In this document: one piece after another, positions 10,583 to 20,522 of the stretch
Position numbering within the stretch: the stretch's first letter is position 1
Layout: every line of letters begins with the position of its first letter
DNA from: Musa acuminata AAA Group
Lineage: Eukaryota > Streptophyta > Magnoliopsida > Zingiberales > Musaceae
Direction: 5' to 3'
DNA: 64,000 nt
Assembly (NCBI RefSeq): GCF_036884655.1
Contig: NC_088347.1
Span: forward strand, 13,016,001 to 13,080,000
The notes under the pieces: generated by a model
What the model saw: only the letters and a program-made list of their open reading frames with translations
Told to the model about the DNA's origin: nothing
The model's database searches: none
Program-made: the position numbers and the translations under genes

Positions 10583-11701
10583 TCATTCATGAGGTGGAAA
10601 ATTAAAGTGCCTAAATAAGGAGTCAAATTGACTGTGAATTTGCTGCAGCTCAGATAAGATTTAATCTTGTTGTTGTTCAATCCGTTCTTGTCTCTGTTCG
10701 AATCGGTCCATCCTAATCCCAATTTCTTCGACGGATGTATGAGTTTGCTCAACTGGATGTGTTTCCTCAAAGGGACAGATCGGAGGAGATTGGGTATTCC
10801 TAAATATTGGTGTTTCCGGCTCAGGTTCAGGTTCTGGGTGAGGTTGAGGAGGATCAGTTCTTCTAGGCATTCTAACCCAGTTACCATTTCTATAGTGACA
10901 TTTTAGTCGGTGAAGTAGATTTTTGTTTATTATGCTGAATCTATCTACTTTCATTATTTCGTCTTCTGGTGGTATTTGAATGTCATAAGCTTTCATTATT
11001 CTAGTTATTATACCACCATATGGGAGCATCATATCTTTCTTAGATAATTCTAACATGTTTTGTTGGATAAGATAGCCAAGACAAATGTCATGTCCTTTCA
11101 TGATTAAGTACATAGTTCCTAATTCTAATTGACTCACTTCATCATGATGGTATTGTTTAGGAAGAATTATACTAGTCATGATATGATGAAGTATCTTAGT
11201 GTTAAAAGGTAGTAGATGTTCACAACTTTTAGGAACAAATGCTATGTTAGGATTGGCAAAGATTGTTCCTAAGGCTCCAACATAGGATGTTCCAATAGTT
11301 TCATCATCCCATGACCCTCTAAAGTAAAGTCCTATGCTTTTCATGGGAATGCCTATCATATCACAAATAAATCTATCAGTGATTGAGATGTGTTGTCCTA
11401 AAAGATAGGTGGACATCCTTTCTTCATCATCTATTTGTAAGTTATTGTAAAACAATCTTACTAGCCTAGGATAGATGGGTTCGTTAATATGCAAGATTGG
11501 AAGTAGATCTAGGTTTGCAAACCATTGGATAGTCTCTACATCTCTTAGTTCATTCAGATTTACGTATTTTCCCTTATTGATGCTTCTTAGTTCGAAAGAG
11601 AGAAATTTTTCAGCATGGATTTTTGAATCAAAAAGGGTAAAATCAAACTCTTCTACTAATCTCCTCTTTCCCTTGTTCGTTGAGGATCTTCTAGATCCCA
11701 T
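10583..11701 (-). pseudogene. ORF2 of SV-B: 'putative plant transposon protein' type, near-intact
   Basis: The ATG is at 11699-11701 (the GTG just upstream is not a plausible plant start). The frame is open for 346 codons to a stop at 10661-10663, then continues in the same frame to 10583, giving 372 codons. Residues about 20-250 form a globular region with FLSFELRSINKGKYVNLNEL, LVRLFYNNLQIDDEERMSTY, ITDRFICDMIGIP and LPYGGIITRIMKAYDI, which I recognise as the plant-specific family named 'putative plant transposon protein' (Pfam PF20167 as I recall). Residues about 275-320 are Pro/Glu-rich. The C-terminus is a Gln/Glu-rich coiled coil (MDRFEQRQERIEQQQD) whose heptads continue past the stop. 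I see no signal peptide or membrane segment, so an envelope role is not supported. It may be a Gag-like or accessory protein; function unknown. Confidence 0.75.
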
Positions 11702-12474
11702 CACTACTACTGTTTAAAGGGATAAATCTGAGCAAGAGTAAATGAAGAACAAAACAGAGTTCAAGAGGTTCTTAGAGAATACCTTAGTGGAATCTTCAAA
11801 AGAGGGAAGGATTCTTGATGAGAGGTATTTGGGAAGCTAAACGGGGTGAGATGGGGATGGAGGAGGCTTGGAGGAGTAGAGAAGGAAAGGGAAGTGAGTT
11901 GGGGTCGGTTTCACCGTCGGCCCTAGCGTGGGTTAAAAAGGCAGAGTTGCGGGCGGTTGCACCTCTGGCTGGAGAGGTGCAACCGCTGGCAACTCGTGAT
12001 GGCTGGAGGTGCCACCGCCAGCTGGAGAGGTGCCACCGCCTGCAGGCAGTGAACACTTTGTGATTTGATCAGAGAGGTTTTGTCTTGAGGAGAGTTTTCG
12101 TTAATGTTTCTTACGTGATTACGTATGCGTTTTTATTTCAAGGCAAAAACACTTGTACGATCGTGCATACTCCTAATGTCGTACGTATGTTTGTGATGGT
12201 TCATTCAGGTTGGTAACCCTTTCAAGTTCATGACATACTTAGTTTCTTCATAATATAAGGTTTGATTTGAAGATGATGAATGGGTAATTTTGACGGATTC
12301 GAAGATCAAGGGGATGTGTGAATCATATGTTTATAATTTTGAAAATTCACATTAGGTTGTATCCAAATTGCATTTGTGATTCCACTCATTATTTAAGCGT
12401 TGCGAGTTCCTCCTAAAGTTATAACTGTCGAGAATCAAGGAGCAGAACATTAATTCTTGCTCCGTCCTAAAGTT
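11702..12474 (-). promoter_or_regulatory. Candidate separate promoter/leader of ORF2
   Basis: Between gag and ORF2 lies sequence absent from SV-D. At about 11950-12052 it holds three or four copies of the same palindromic words as the LTR U3 (GGCGGTTGCACCTC, GGTGCCACCGCC). On the minus strand this is followed by a pyrimidine-rich stretch (11840-11910, CCTTCTCTACTCCTCC-like) resembling a plant core-promoter Y patch or 5' UTR, then ORF2. A possible mini-intron (GTATTC...CTTGCTCAG, about 58 nt) sits just before the ATG but is short for plants. The part from 12061 to 12474 has no recognisable origin. Promoter function is an inference. Confidence 0.4.
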
Positions 12475-14067
12475 TTAATGTTTTTGTAGGAAGGGATGAT
12501 TTTTAGGTATCCATTTGCTTTTGGGTGCCTCACTAATAGATTTAGATTTTCTATCATGTTGCATAGAATTCGTCATGGTTCCTTTAGGAACCCAAATCAA
12601 TTTGTTTGGACTAATTTTCTTGAATGGACAATAATGTGTCTTGTATCCAATTTTGCAACAAAAGTTACATTTTGCTTGGTGTTGAACATGTAAGATGGGG
12701 CCTTTTATAAAGGTGGTTGGATTTAGGTGAGGACTTCTCACAAATCCAATTCCACTTCTTTTTGGAACGTGACCCTTGTTTGCAAGGATCATGTTCAATG
12801 ACTTGCTACCAACCTCGAATTTCTTCAAGGTGTCCTTAAGTAGCGAGTTTTCTTTTTGGAGAGTTTCTAGATCATGACATTTGATACTTGAATTTAAACT
12901 ATCATGATATTCAATTTTTAACTTATCAAAATCACAAGTAAGACTATCATGCTCCTTTTTCAGCAATTTGTATTTTCTATTGATAATCTTGCATTCATCA
13001 AATAAGTCATGGAAGGCATTTAATAATTCATCGAAAGATAAATCAGCATCTAATAAATTCGTTACCTCCTCTCCAATGGCCATTAAGGCGTAATGAGCAA
13101 CTTGCTCGGTGTTAGACTCCTCTTCTTCAGATGCGCTCGAGTCATCCCATGTTGCTTGAAGAGCCTTCTTCTTTGATGTTCTCTTTTTGACTTGGGGACA
13201 ATCACTCTTGTAGTGTTCCGGCTTTTTGCATTCATAGCAGATCACTTGGTCCTTCTTGGGTTCAAGTTTAATTTTTGCATCATTCTTAAACTTGTTTTTT
13301 TTAAAGAACTTTTTAAACTTTCTTGTCAGAAGTGCCAAGTCATCGTCACAGTCCTCATCACTTGAGTTTTCTCTCAAGTGGCATTCAGAAGTTTTAAGTG
13401 CCATATCCTTCATGTTCTTTGGAAGGATGTCTTCTTGCTCTTCATGAGCTTTGCAAGTCATCTCGTAGGTCATTAATGACCCAATTAGTTCTTCAAGAGG
13501 GAAGTTGTTTAGATCTTTTGCCTCTTGAATAGCAGTGACTTTAGGATCCCAACTCTTAGGAAGGGATCTTAGGATCTTATTTACCAGCTCAAAATCCGAA
13601 AAACTTTTTCCGAGTCCTTTTAGACCGTTGACAATATCCGTGAAACGGGTAAACATGTCGCCAATAGTCTCACTCGGTTTCATCCGAAAAAGTTCGAAAG
13701 AGTGTAACAAAAGATTGATTTTTGACTCTTTCACTCTACTTGTGCCTTCATAAGTCACTTCGAGTGTGTGCCAAATATCAAATGCAGTTTCACAAATCGA
13801 AACACGATTAAACTCGTTTTTATCAAGTGCACAAAATAAGGCATTCATAGCCTTTGCATTAAGAGCGAAAGCCTTCTTCTCCGAATCGTTCCAATCGATC
13901 ATTGGAAGAGAAGACTTTGAAAAACCATTCTCGACAAGATTCTAGAGTTCAACGTCCATAGAAATAAGAAAGATCCTCATTCGGGTCTTCCAATAGGTGT
14001 AGTCTGTCCCATTAAACATGGGTGGACGTGTAATGGAATGGCCCTCTTGGTTTCCGGCGTAAGCCAT
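12475..14067 (-). pseudogene. gag: gag of SV-B (single nonsense codon)
   Basis: The frame from ATG 14065-14067 to the stop at 12475 spans 531 codons. It is broken only by a TAG at 13942-13944 at the position of the conserved Trp in the LWNLVENGF motif, so the uninterrupted part is 475 codons. Features in order: the N-terminal YTYWKTRMRI motif, the UBN2-like capsid region (SETIGDMFTRFTDIVNGLKG, KILRSLPKSWDPKVTAIQEA), a complete CCHC knuckle (CYECKKPEHYKSDC), an acidic serine-rich stretch (DDSSASEEEESNTEQ), a coiled coil and a second Cys/His cluster (CNFCCKIGYKTHYCPF). The C-terminus ends at NHPFLQKH, exactly where the SV-D product would run into protease. Gag therefore terminates on its own in this family. 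Confidence 0.9.
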
Positions 14068-14103
14068 CTCTCTTGGGTTTTAATCCGTTTGAGAGTTAAC
14101 CTT

Positions 14104-14115
14104 GCTCTGATACCA
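14104..14115 (-). promoter_or_regulatory. Primer-binding site of SV-B
   Basis: TGGTATCAGAGC on the minus strand, two bases inside the 5' LTR, complementary to initiator tRNA-Met. Confidence 0.9.
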
Positions 14116-14117
14116 AT

Positions 14118-16033
14118 TGTTAGGATCGAGAGCACTAAGAGGGGGGGGGGGGGGGGTGAATTAGTGCAACGGAAATCTTACAGCGATTAAAACCGAAAGG
14201 TGCGTTCGTTCGATAAAATCTATTATAATGCAAAGGCCGATTCACAGTTTGTATTTAAGCGCAGTTTGCGTCTAAGCGCAGATTGCGTCTAAGAGCAGTT
14301 TGCGTCTAAACTCAGTTTACATCTAAACGCAGTTTAAGTCTAAACGTAGTTTTACGTCTAAACTCAGTTTTACGTCTAAACGCAGTTTTACGTCTAAACG
14401 CAGTTTTACGTCTAAACGCAGTTTTGCGTCTGAACGCAGTTTTACGTCTAAACGCAGTTTTATGTCTAAATTCAGTTTTACGTCTAAACGCAGTTTTACG
14501 TCTAAACACAGTTTTACATCTAAACGCAGTTTTGCATCTGAACGCAGTTTTACGTCTGAACGCAGTTTTACGTCTAAACGTAGTTTTGCGTCTAAACGTA
14601 GTTTTACGTCTAAACGCAGATTCTGAACTTTGAAAAGCGTTTTGTGAATGCGCAGAAAGCAGTTTGCAGTTATAAATGGAATCAATACGTAAGCGTAAAC
14701 TGCAATGTAAAGATCGTACGAAAACACCGATTTACGTCTTAATGCAGATTCGGAAAGATCTGAACTTAGAGAATCGTTCGTAAAAGCGCAGAGGGCAGTA
14801 GCTATGTAGGAGGTTTGCAGTAATGATAAAATGCTCAAAATAAACGCAAACCAGAGATTTAGAGTGGTTCGGTCAGTCTTGACCTACTCCACTTTTGGCT
14901 TCCTCCACCGATGTCAACTAGAGGCCTTCCTTCAATAGGCGAAGACCAACTGCCCTTTTACAGTTTCTCTCCTTTTGACAGGCTTAGGAGACAACCCTTA
15001 CAGATCCTTTCTCTCCTCTCTTTACAACTCAGGACTTGAAGAACAGAAAGAGGAGAACTTTTAGACTTTACACAATTTTGAGCTCTTAGAATCACAGAAA
15101 AGATCAGGAATTCGGTGTGGATCTGTATCTTTTCAGTGCTGAATGGGTGGGGTATTTTATAGGCCCGAACCCAGTTCAAATTTGGAGCTCAAAACGATCA
15201 AATCCCGGAATTTCGGGATCAGGCGGTTGCACCTCTTGACTGGAGAGGTTGCACTGCCTGGCAGAGCTCGAAGACTGAGCCTCTGGGCGGTGCCACCTCT
15301 GTTAGAGGCGGTTGCACCTCTCTGCCAGAGCTCGAAGACCGAGCTCAGGCGGTTGCACCGCCTGACTGGAGAGGTTGCACCGCCCAGTCTCGCTCGAAGA
15401 CTGAGCCCTGGGCGGTTGCACCTCTTGGCTGGGGCGATTGCACCGCCCAGTCTCGCTAGGAGACATAGCCTGGGCAGTGCTACCTCCCTGCCTGGGCGGT
15501 TGCACCTCCTACAGCAACCTGGGTCCGAATGGGTTGAACCATTCGACCCAATTTGAGTTCTTTAGGGGCCCAATTGCCCCAGGATTAAGCTAATGGGATC
15601 ACCTCCCATTTCGAACTTAATCAAAGTGCTAACTACAATTATTTCCTAAGACATATTCTGCAACTTGCTTTGGTGCGTCACTCGCTTCTTCCGGCGAGTT
15701 TCCGGCGAACTTCCGTCGATCATCCGATGAACCCTCGGTGGTATTCCTGCGGACTTCCGGCAAACTCCTGGACTGCGACGATCCACTTGGCAAGTTCCGA
15801 CGAGCTCCTTTGGTAAGCTTCTGGACTTCTCGGATTTGTTCCCGCAGAACCTCCGACGACTGTCCGAACTTCCGTCGAGGTCTCGAACTCCCAATGTGAT
15901 CATTGTCATGACTCCGGCGCAACTCCTGCTACATGTCTTACTTTCATCGTAGTTAATCCTGCACACTAATCTCAACACATAGATTAGACAACAAATGACA
16001 ATTGACTTCATCATCAAAATCCGAGATTCAACA
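14118..16033 (-). repeat. 5' LTR of SV-B
   Basis: This 1916-bp LTR is highly similar to 7624-9507. Differences include a homopolymer of 16 G (near 14141-14156) against 9 in the 3' LTR, a short deletion near 14910 in the sequence before the 'rule' of the first leader exon-like part, different leader-array copy number (about 14240-14620), and a TATA region reading TATTTTATA on the plus strand (about 15152-15160) instead of TATTTATA. The U3 palindromic array is at about 15220-15515. Confidence 0.9.
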
Positions 16034-16038
16034 ATCAT

Positions 16039-17804
16039 AATATACCTATATACTCACACACCATACATCACATTGAAGGACATCATATATGCATGCATAT
16101 AAATTCACATTTAGCTTATGATAATCATATAATTCGAAACACGTTTGAAAATGTATTATGCATACGATTATTTATATGACTACTATTTTATAGTGAAACT
16201 TATACTTACCTGATTGAACTAAAAAATAGAGATTTCATTGAAAGATCATATTTCTTAATGATCAAGTATACTAAGGAGTAATACACTTGTCAAATTATGA
16301 GCATAGGGTCATGAAATATCTTAATTAAGTATCATACCTCTTAAATTAATAATTTATAATAATTCATTGTAATAATCCATAAAAAAATTTAATATATCTC
16401 TCATAAAATAAACTATACTTAACCTAAAAAATTATCTAAATTCCAATATCAAATGTTTCAATAATTCACTCTATAATCAAATAAACTAGCTAGTATCAAT
16501 AAAACCGTCACACAATTTCAAAAAAAAAATTACTTCAATATTCTAGCAAATCAAATGATCTTAAATTGTTATAAAATTTTATAAAAACCTAGGAGACATA
16601 TAAAACTAAATAGATACCAAATTTTAGCTTAAAATAGAATCATTTATAGGATAAATTATCCTCCTAATTTAACTATCAATACCTATTCTATTCTTTTGAA
16701 ACTAGGTTGAGACTATCTAAACTTATATATCTCATATCTTGGTGTGTAGAGGTGATATTGACTTAATTCTAAATCTCACAGAATTTTAGGAGAACTTTTT
16801 AAAATATATTAAAAGAATAGAGCCTAATCATATCCAAGGTTAATTTAGTTTAAATAAATTTTATCTCAGAAAATAAGAGATTATAAGTATCTAAGATCGG
16901 GACAATTACAACTATACGTAGCAATCTCATATTAAGATCATATTAGAGGTTTTAAAACTATAAGAAAATCATACAAAATATATTCAAAAATTATATATTA
17001 ATTAAAAATTTATGTTACTCAAAATAGTAAAAATTATTTGTCTATAATCTATAAAATTATAACCCTAGGTATAATAAAGGAAGAATTAGGTTTTTCCTAG
17101 TCTCTATAAGAAAAGCTAAGAGAATGGTTAAAGCATATGAGAATCTGTCATGGGTTATTAGGTTAGTAAAGAGGATAAAGCCAAAATATAATAAAGGTAT
17201 TTAAAAGGTTACCTTGAGGTCTATGGTTCAATCCTATTAGGCTTCATTTAATTTTTTTAAATATAATTCTAATACTTTAGCAACTTCAATTGAGTTTAAT
17301 TTGGTTTGATAACTATGATATTTTTAGTCTAAACTCACCCTTTAATCTCACTCTTGTATCTTAATATTTTTATTATAACACTCTCCTTTGATTTACATCT
17401 TCATTTAATTTTTTATTACTCCTTTTATGCCTAAGTAGCTTATTATCCTCTATATACATAAGGTTTAAAACTTAAAACTTCCTTATGTTAATTATAGTCA
17501 AACTCATTCGAGCCTTGAAATTCACTTAAGGCCAATTAAAATTTCACCATCACTCCTAATTACTATATGCATGTTTATTACCATAACTTAGCCTTATATT
17601 CAAGTCCGCTAACACACTTTGGCTTGTTGCACTATACTTAACATAAATATTAATGCTTATGCATACTCAACAAATATTTTGTAGAGTATTGAAAATGATA
17701 TTTTTGGAAAGCATATAATTTAATCTTAAAAGCTAAAAATATAAGCATATCATTTATTATATTTATGAAACATAGACATTGTAAATCATATCACTAAGTA
17801 AGGG

Positions 17805-17879
<75 letters not shown>

Positions 17880-17935
17880 GTGCTTTTATTGGCATGTTAG
17901 TTATAGTTCAAAGTATGTGAAACTCGGGTGCTATA
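16039..17935 (-). other. Right part of CHR-M LTR, AT-rich, no gene
   Basis: A short continuation of the 36-bp minisatellite (16034-16090) is followed by about 1.8 kb of AT-rich DNA without a credible ORF, ending in an AT microsatellite and the inferred LTR end at 17935. I see no RNA gene. Confidence 0.5.
17807..17875. repeat. (AT)n microsatellite
   Basis: About 34 uninterrupted AT dinucleotides lie within the CHR-M LTR. Confidence 0.97.
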
Positions 17936-17948
17936 ATCCTCCCCTCAT

Positions 17949-18537
17949 AATAAAAATTTTATCCTTCAAATTTCTTACCTGAATAGCTTTGGATATTTCT
18001 CTCGTATCTCTTCTTCCCTTTCTTAAGTTTCATCCTCCATTGTATAATTCCTCGATAGCACTTTGACCAAAGTAATATTTTTATTATAAAATTTCTTCTC
18101 CTTTCGATCAATAATCGGTATAGCCTGTTCTTTGTATATCAGTTTTCATCCAATTTTATTAGTTGTTTTTCTAGAACATGATAAGAATATGAAATATACT
18201 TTCACAATATTAATACATAGAATACATTATGCACCTTTACTAATGTAACAGGTAAAGCTAGTCCATAGGCCACATCACCAATTTTATCAACAATTTCATA
18301 TGGTCTTACATATCGAGGACCTAACTTGTTTTTCTTTCCAAACCTTATAACTCCTTTCATTGGTACCACCTTTAAAAATAATTTATCACCTATTTCAAAT
18401 TTCAATGGTTTCTCCTCCTATTATCAACATAACATTTTTGCCTACTTTATGTTATCTTCATTGCTTGAATTTTTTCTACTATTTCTATCATTTCTCTCAC
18501 TAAATCTAGCTCCAAATATTTTCTTTTACCCATCTCA
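17949..18537 (-). pseudogene. pol: End of chromovirus pol (integrase C-terminus) of CHR-M
   Basis: The minus strand encodes MKFEIGDKLFLKVVPMKGV, then RFGKKNKLGPRYVRPYEI and GDVAYGLALPVTLVKVHNVF (18202-18405), the conserved C-terminal integrase segment of Ty3/gypsy chromoviruses. Upstream (18410-18530) a frameshifted stretch resembles the preceding helix (LVRE...EKIQA). Downstream (17950-18190) remnants resemble the chromodomain-proximal tail before the polypurine tract. Several frameshifts and stops are present. LTR-N has replaced everything upstream of 18538. Confidence 0.78.
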
Positions 18538-19120
18538 TGTTAGGACCAAGTCGGCACTAAGAGAGGGGGGGGGGGTGCGGGGGTCGAATTAGTGCTATCA
18601 TAAATTCGATGTCAATTCAGAAAACTTTATTTCGATTAAACCTATATCAGAAATACGTTTAACATAAAAAGATATAAAGTGGATTGTGCAGCTAAATCAG
18701 TAAACAATATAAAGAGAAAGCAAAATAGAAATGGCAAAGAAGAGATGACACCAGATTTATAGTGATTCGTTTGTCGTTACCTACGTCCACTCTCGATTCC
18801 TCCTCCGTTGAGGCCATTGACATCTACCAATGGTCTTTCTTCAATGGGCGTAGACCAACTACCATTTTATAATACTTTTCTCCTTTTTATAAATTTAGGA
18901 TATAACATTTATAACTCACTCAACCCTCCCTTAAATTGAAATCAAACTTAGAGAAGAGGAGGGGATTTCTCACAAGATTAGGGTTTTGGGCAAAATTATA
19001 TTTTTTTTCCTATGAATTTGGAAATTTTAAATTTGTCTTTTTGTCTAAATTACCAAAATACCCCTCAATATTAAAAAAATTCTCTACATGTCCCCAATTT
19101 AAAAAAATATTAATTAATTA
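18538..19120 (-). repeat. LTR-N: truncated Sirevirus-like LTR
   Basis: It starts TGTTAGGACCAAGTCGGCAC with a G-run, like the SV-E LTR (TGTTAGGAATGAGTCGGCAC), and follows its leader (the CTCCTCCGTTGAGGCC and TTCAATGGGCGTAGACCAAC words) for about 580 bases. It then decays into an AT-rich stretch with no TATA box, U3 array or opposite LTR end. The right boundary, near the TTA microsatellite, is approximate. It was inserted into CHR-M pol. Confidence 0.7.
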
Positions 19121-19123
19121 AAA

Positions 19124-19124
<1 letters not shown>

Positions 19125-19161
<37 letters not shown>
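19125..19161. repeat. (TTA)n microsatellite
   Basis: About twelve TTA triplets lie at the junction between LTR-N and COP-H. Confidence 0.95.
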
Positions 19162-19853
19162 CTAATAGTGCAACATGATGATGATATGTACATGTGATGT
19201 ATGATATGTGGACGGATGATCATGGACCGTGTGATGTGTGTACTTGTAATTATTATTATTGGGGCCTACGAGTCTCCATTTTATTTCTCATTTATTATCG
19301 GGCCTATATGCCTATGATTAAGTTATAATCACACGAGGAGATACGACGGGAGTGTGGAAGCAATAGCAAGACCTACGAAACGGACGATCGCGATGCATGG
19401 AGATACGTCGAGATGCTGATGGAACTGGCAAGGACGAGATGGATAAACACAGGGCATAGAGATGCACTGGCTTGATGTGTGTGATTAGGCTCACTGGCTT
19501 GGGCCTGATCACATTAGCCTGTGGTCCATGATCATATGGTGTGATTGCTCATATGATGTGTAATTGCATATACACCTACTAGATATGTATATATATTTGC
19601 ATACGATGTAGATATATATTAAATATATATATGTGTGACATGTCATATTAGTAGACTAAATCAAAAAAATCTTCTCTCTCGACAATATTAAGTCGGTAAA
19701 CATGAGGCAATTATATTGACCCACGTGGCTTTCCATCATTATATGTAGGGACCGATTCTCGATGTAGGTTGAGTTGGTGGAGTCTCTCGAGGCTCACCTA
19801 TATCATGATTCGCTATCTTGCCTATGACATAGAGATGTCACTGGTGACCTGAG
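19162..19853 (+). other. 5' LTR/leader part of COP-H
   Basis: Non-coding. It includes the TGGAGTCTCTCGAGG word near 19777, related to the three TCGAG-TCC-CTCGA palindromes on the far side of SV-E. No PBS is visible. Confidence 0.5.
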
Positions 19854-20522
19854 TGTTAGGAATGAGTCGGCACTAAGACGGGGGGTGAATTAGTGCAGCG
19901 GTAAAAATTATGTTGGTTAGAAAAACCTTCGTACGATAAAATCTGATTTCGACGAAAACCATTTCGGAAAGATATTTAAATTGAAAGCATACAGAAGTAT
20001 AGTTGATGTAAAGCAAAGAAGGTAGTTTTCAGTTAAGATAAATGGCAAAATAGAAATGCAAACCGATTTATAGTGGTTCGGTCATCATGACCTACATCCA
20101 CTCCTCTGATTCCTCTTCCGTTGAGGCCATCGGCATCCACTATCGATCTTCCTTTAATAGGCAAAGATCAACCTCCTTCTTACATCCCTCTTCTCTTTTT
20201 ATCGGGTTTAGGAGACAACCCTTACAAGCACTCACTCCTCTCTTAAACTATTCTAACACTTAAACTAGAAGAGGAGGATTCTCACAAGAGATTATAACAA
20301 CGTTTTTCCCTCTTTAAATTCTCTGTGCTTATGAAAGTTAACCAGGGATGAGAGGGGTATTTATGGGCATCAAATTGATTGAAACATGGAGCCTAAAAAG
20401 GTCTTATCCCAGGTTTTCTAGGTATTGGCGGTACCACCGGATTTGTAGTCGGGCGGTACCACCACCGAACAGGGGCGGTACCACTACTGGCAGCATTACT
20501 ACTGGTGGAACCACCACCCAGC

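Larger units (their letters stand above)
7624..16033 (-). mobile_element. SV-B: non-autonomous Sirevirus with gag plus a second ORF and no pol
   Basis: This 8.4-kb element has 5' LTR 14118-16033, PBS 14104-14115, gag 12475-14067, a novel leader 11702-12474, ORF2 10583-11701, a non-coding region, PPT 9508-9522 and 3' LTR 7624-9507. The flanks are GTCAT (7619-7623) and ATCAT (16034-16038), a 5-bp duplication with one change. LTRs and gag are close to SV-D, but similarity stops where protease would begin; pol is absent and ORF2 stands in its place on the same strand. It would need pol proteins from a relative such as SV-D. Confidence 0.88.
6752..17935 (-). repeat. 3' LTR of CHR-M (interrupted by SV-B at 7624-16033)
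   Basis: The two parts are 6752-7623 and 16034-17935. The minus strand would begin TATAGCACCCGAGTTTC (canonical TG mutated to TA) and end GGGTGTTACA. It includes a 36-bp minisatellite (7352-7623, continuing at 16034) and an AT dinucleotide run. The rest is AT-rich with no ORF. The assignment rests on the termini, the adjacent polypurine tract and the length match with another chromovirus LTR. Confidence 0.55.
6752..18537 (-). mobile_element. CHR-M: old Ty3/gypsy chromovirus fragment, split by SV-B
   Basis: Read right to left, the end of a gypsy pol gene (17949-18537) is followed by a polypurine tract (17936-17948) and an LTR whose outer end I place at 6752, where the plus strand reads TGTAACACCC, the usual inverted terminus of such LTRs. 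Removing the SV-B insertion leaves an LTR of about 2.77 kb, close to the 2.76 kb of the CHR-L LTR. The rest of the element is missing, cut by LTR-N at 18538. The outer boundary is an inference from terminal motifs, because the second LTR is not in the window. Confidence 0.6.
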
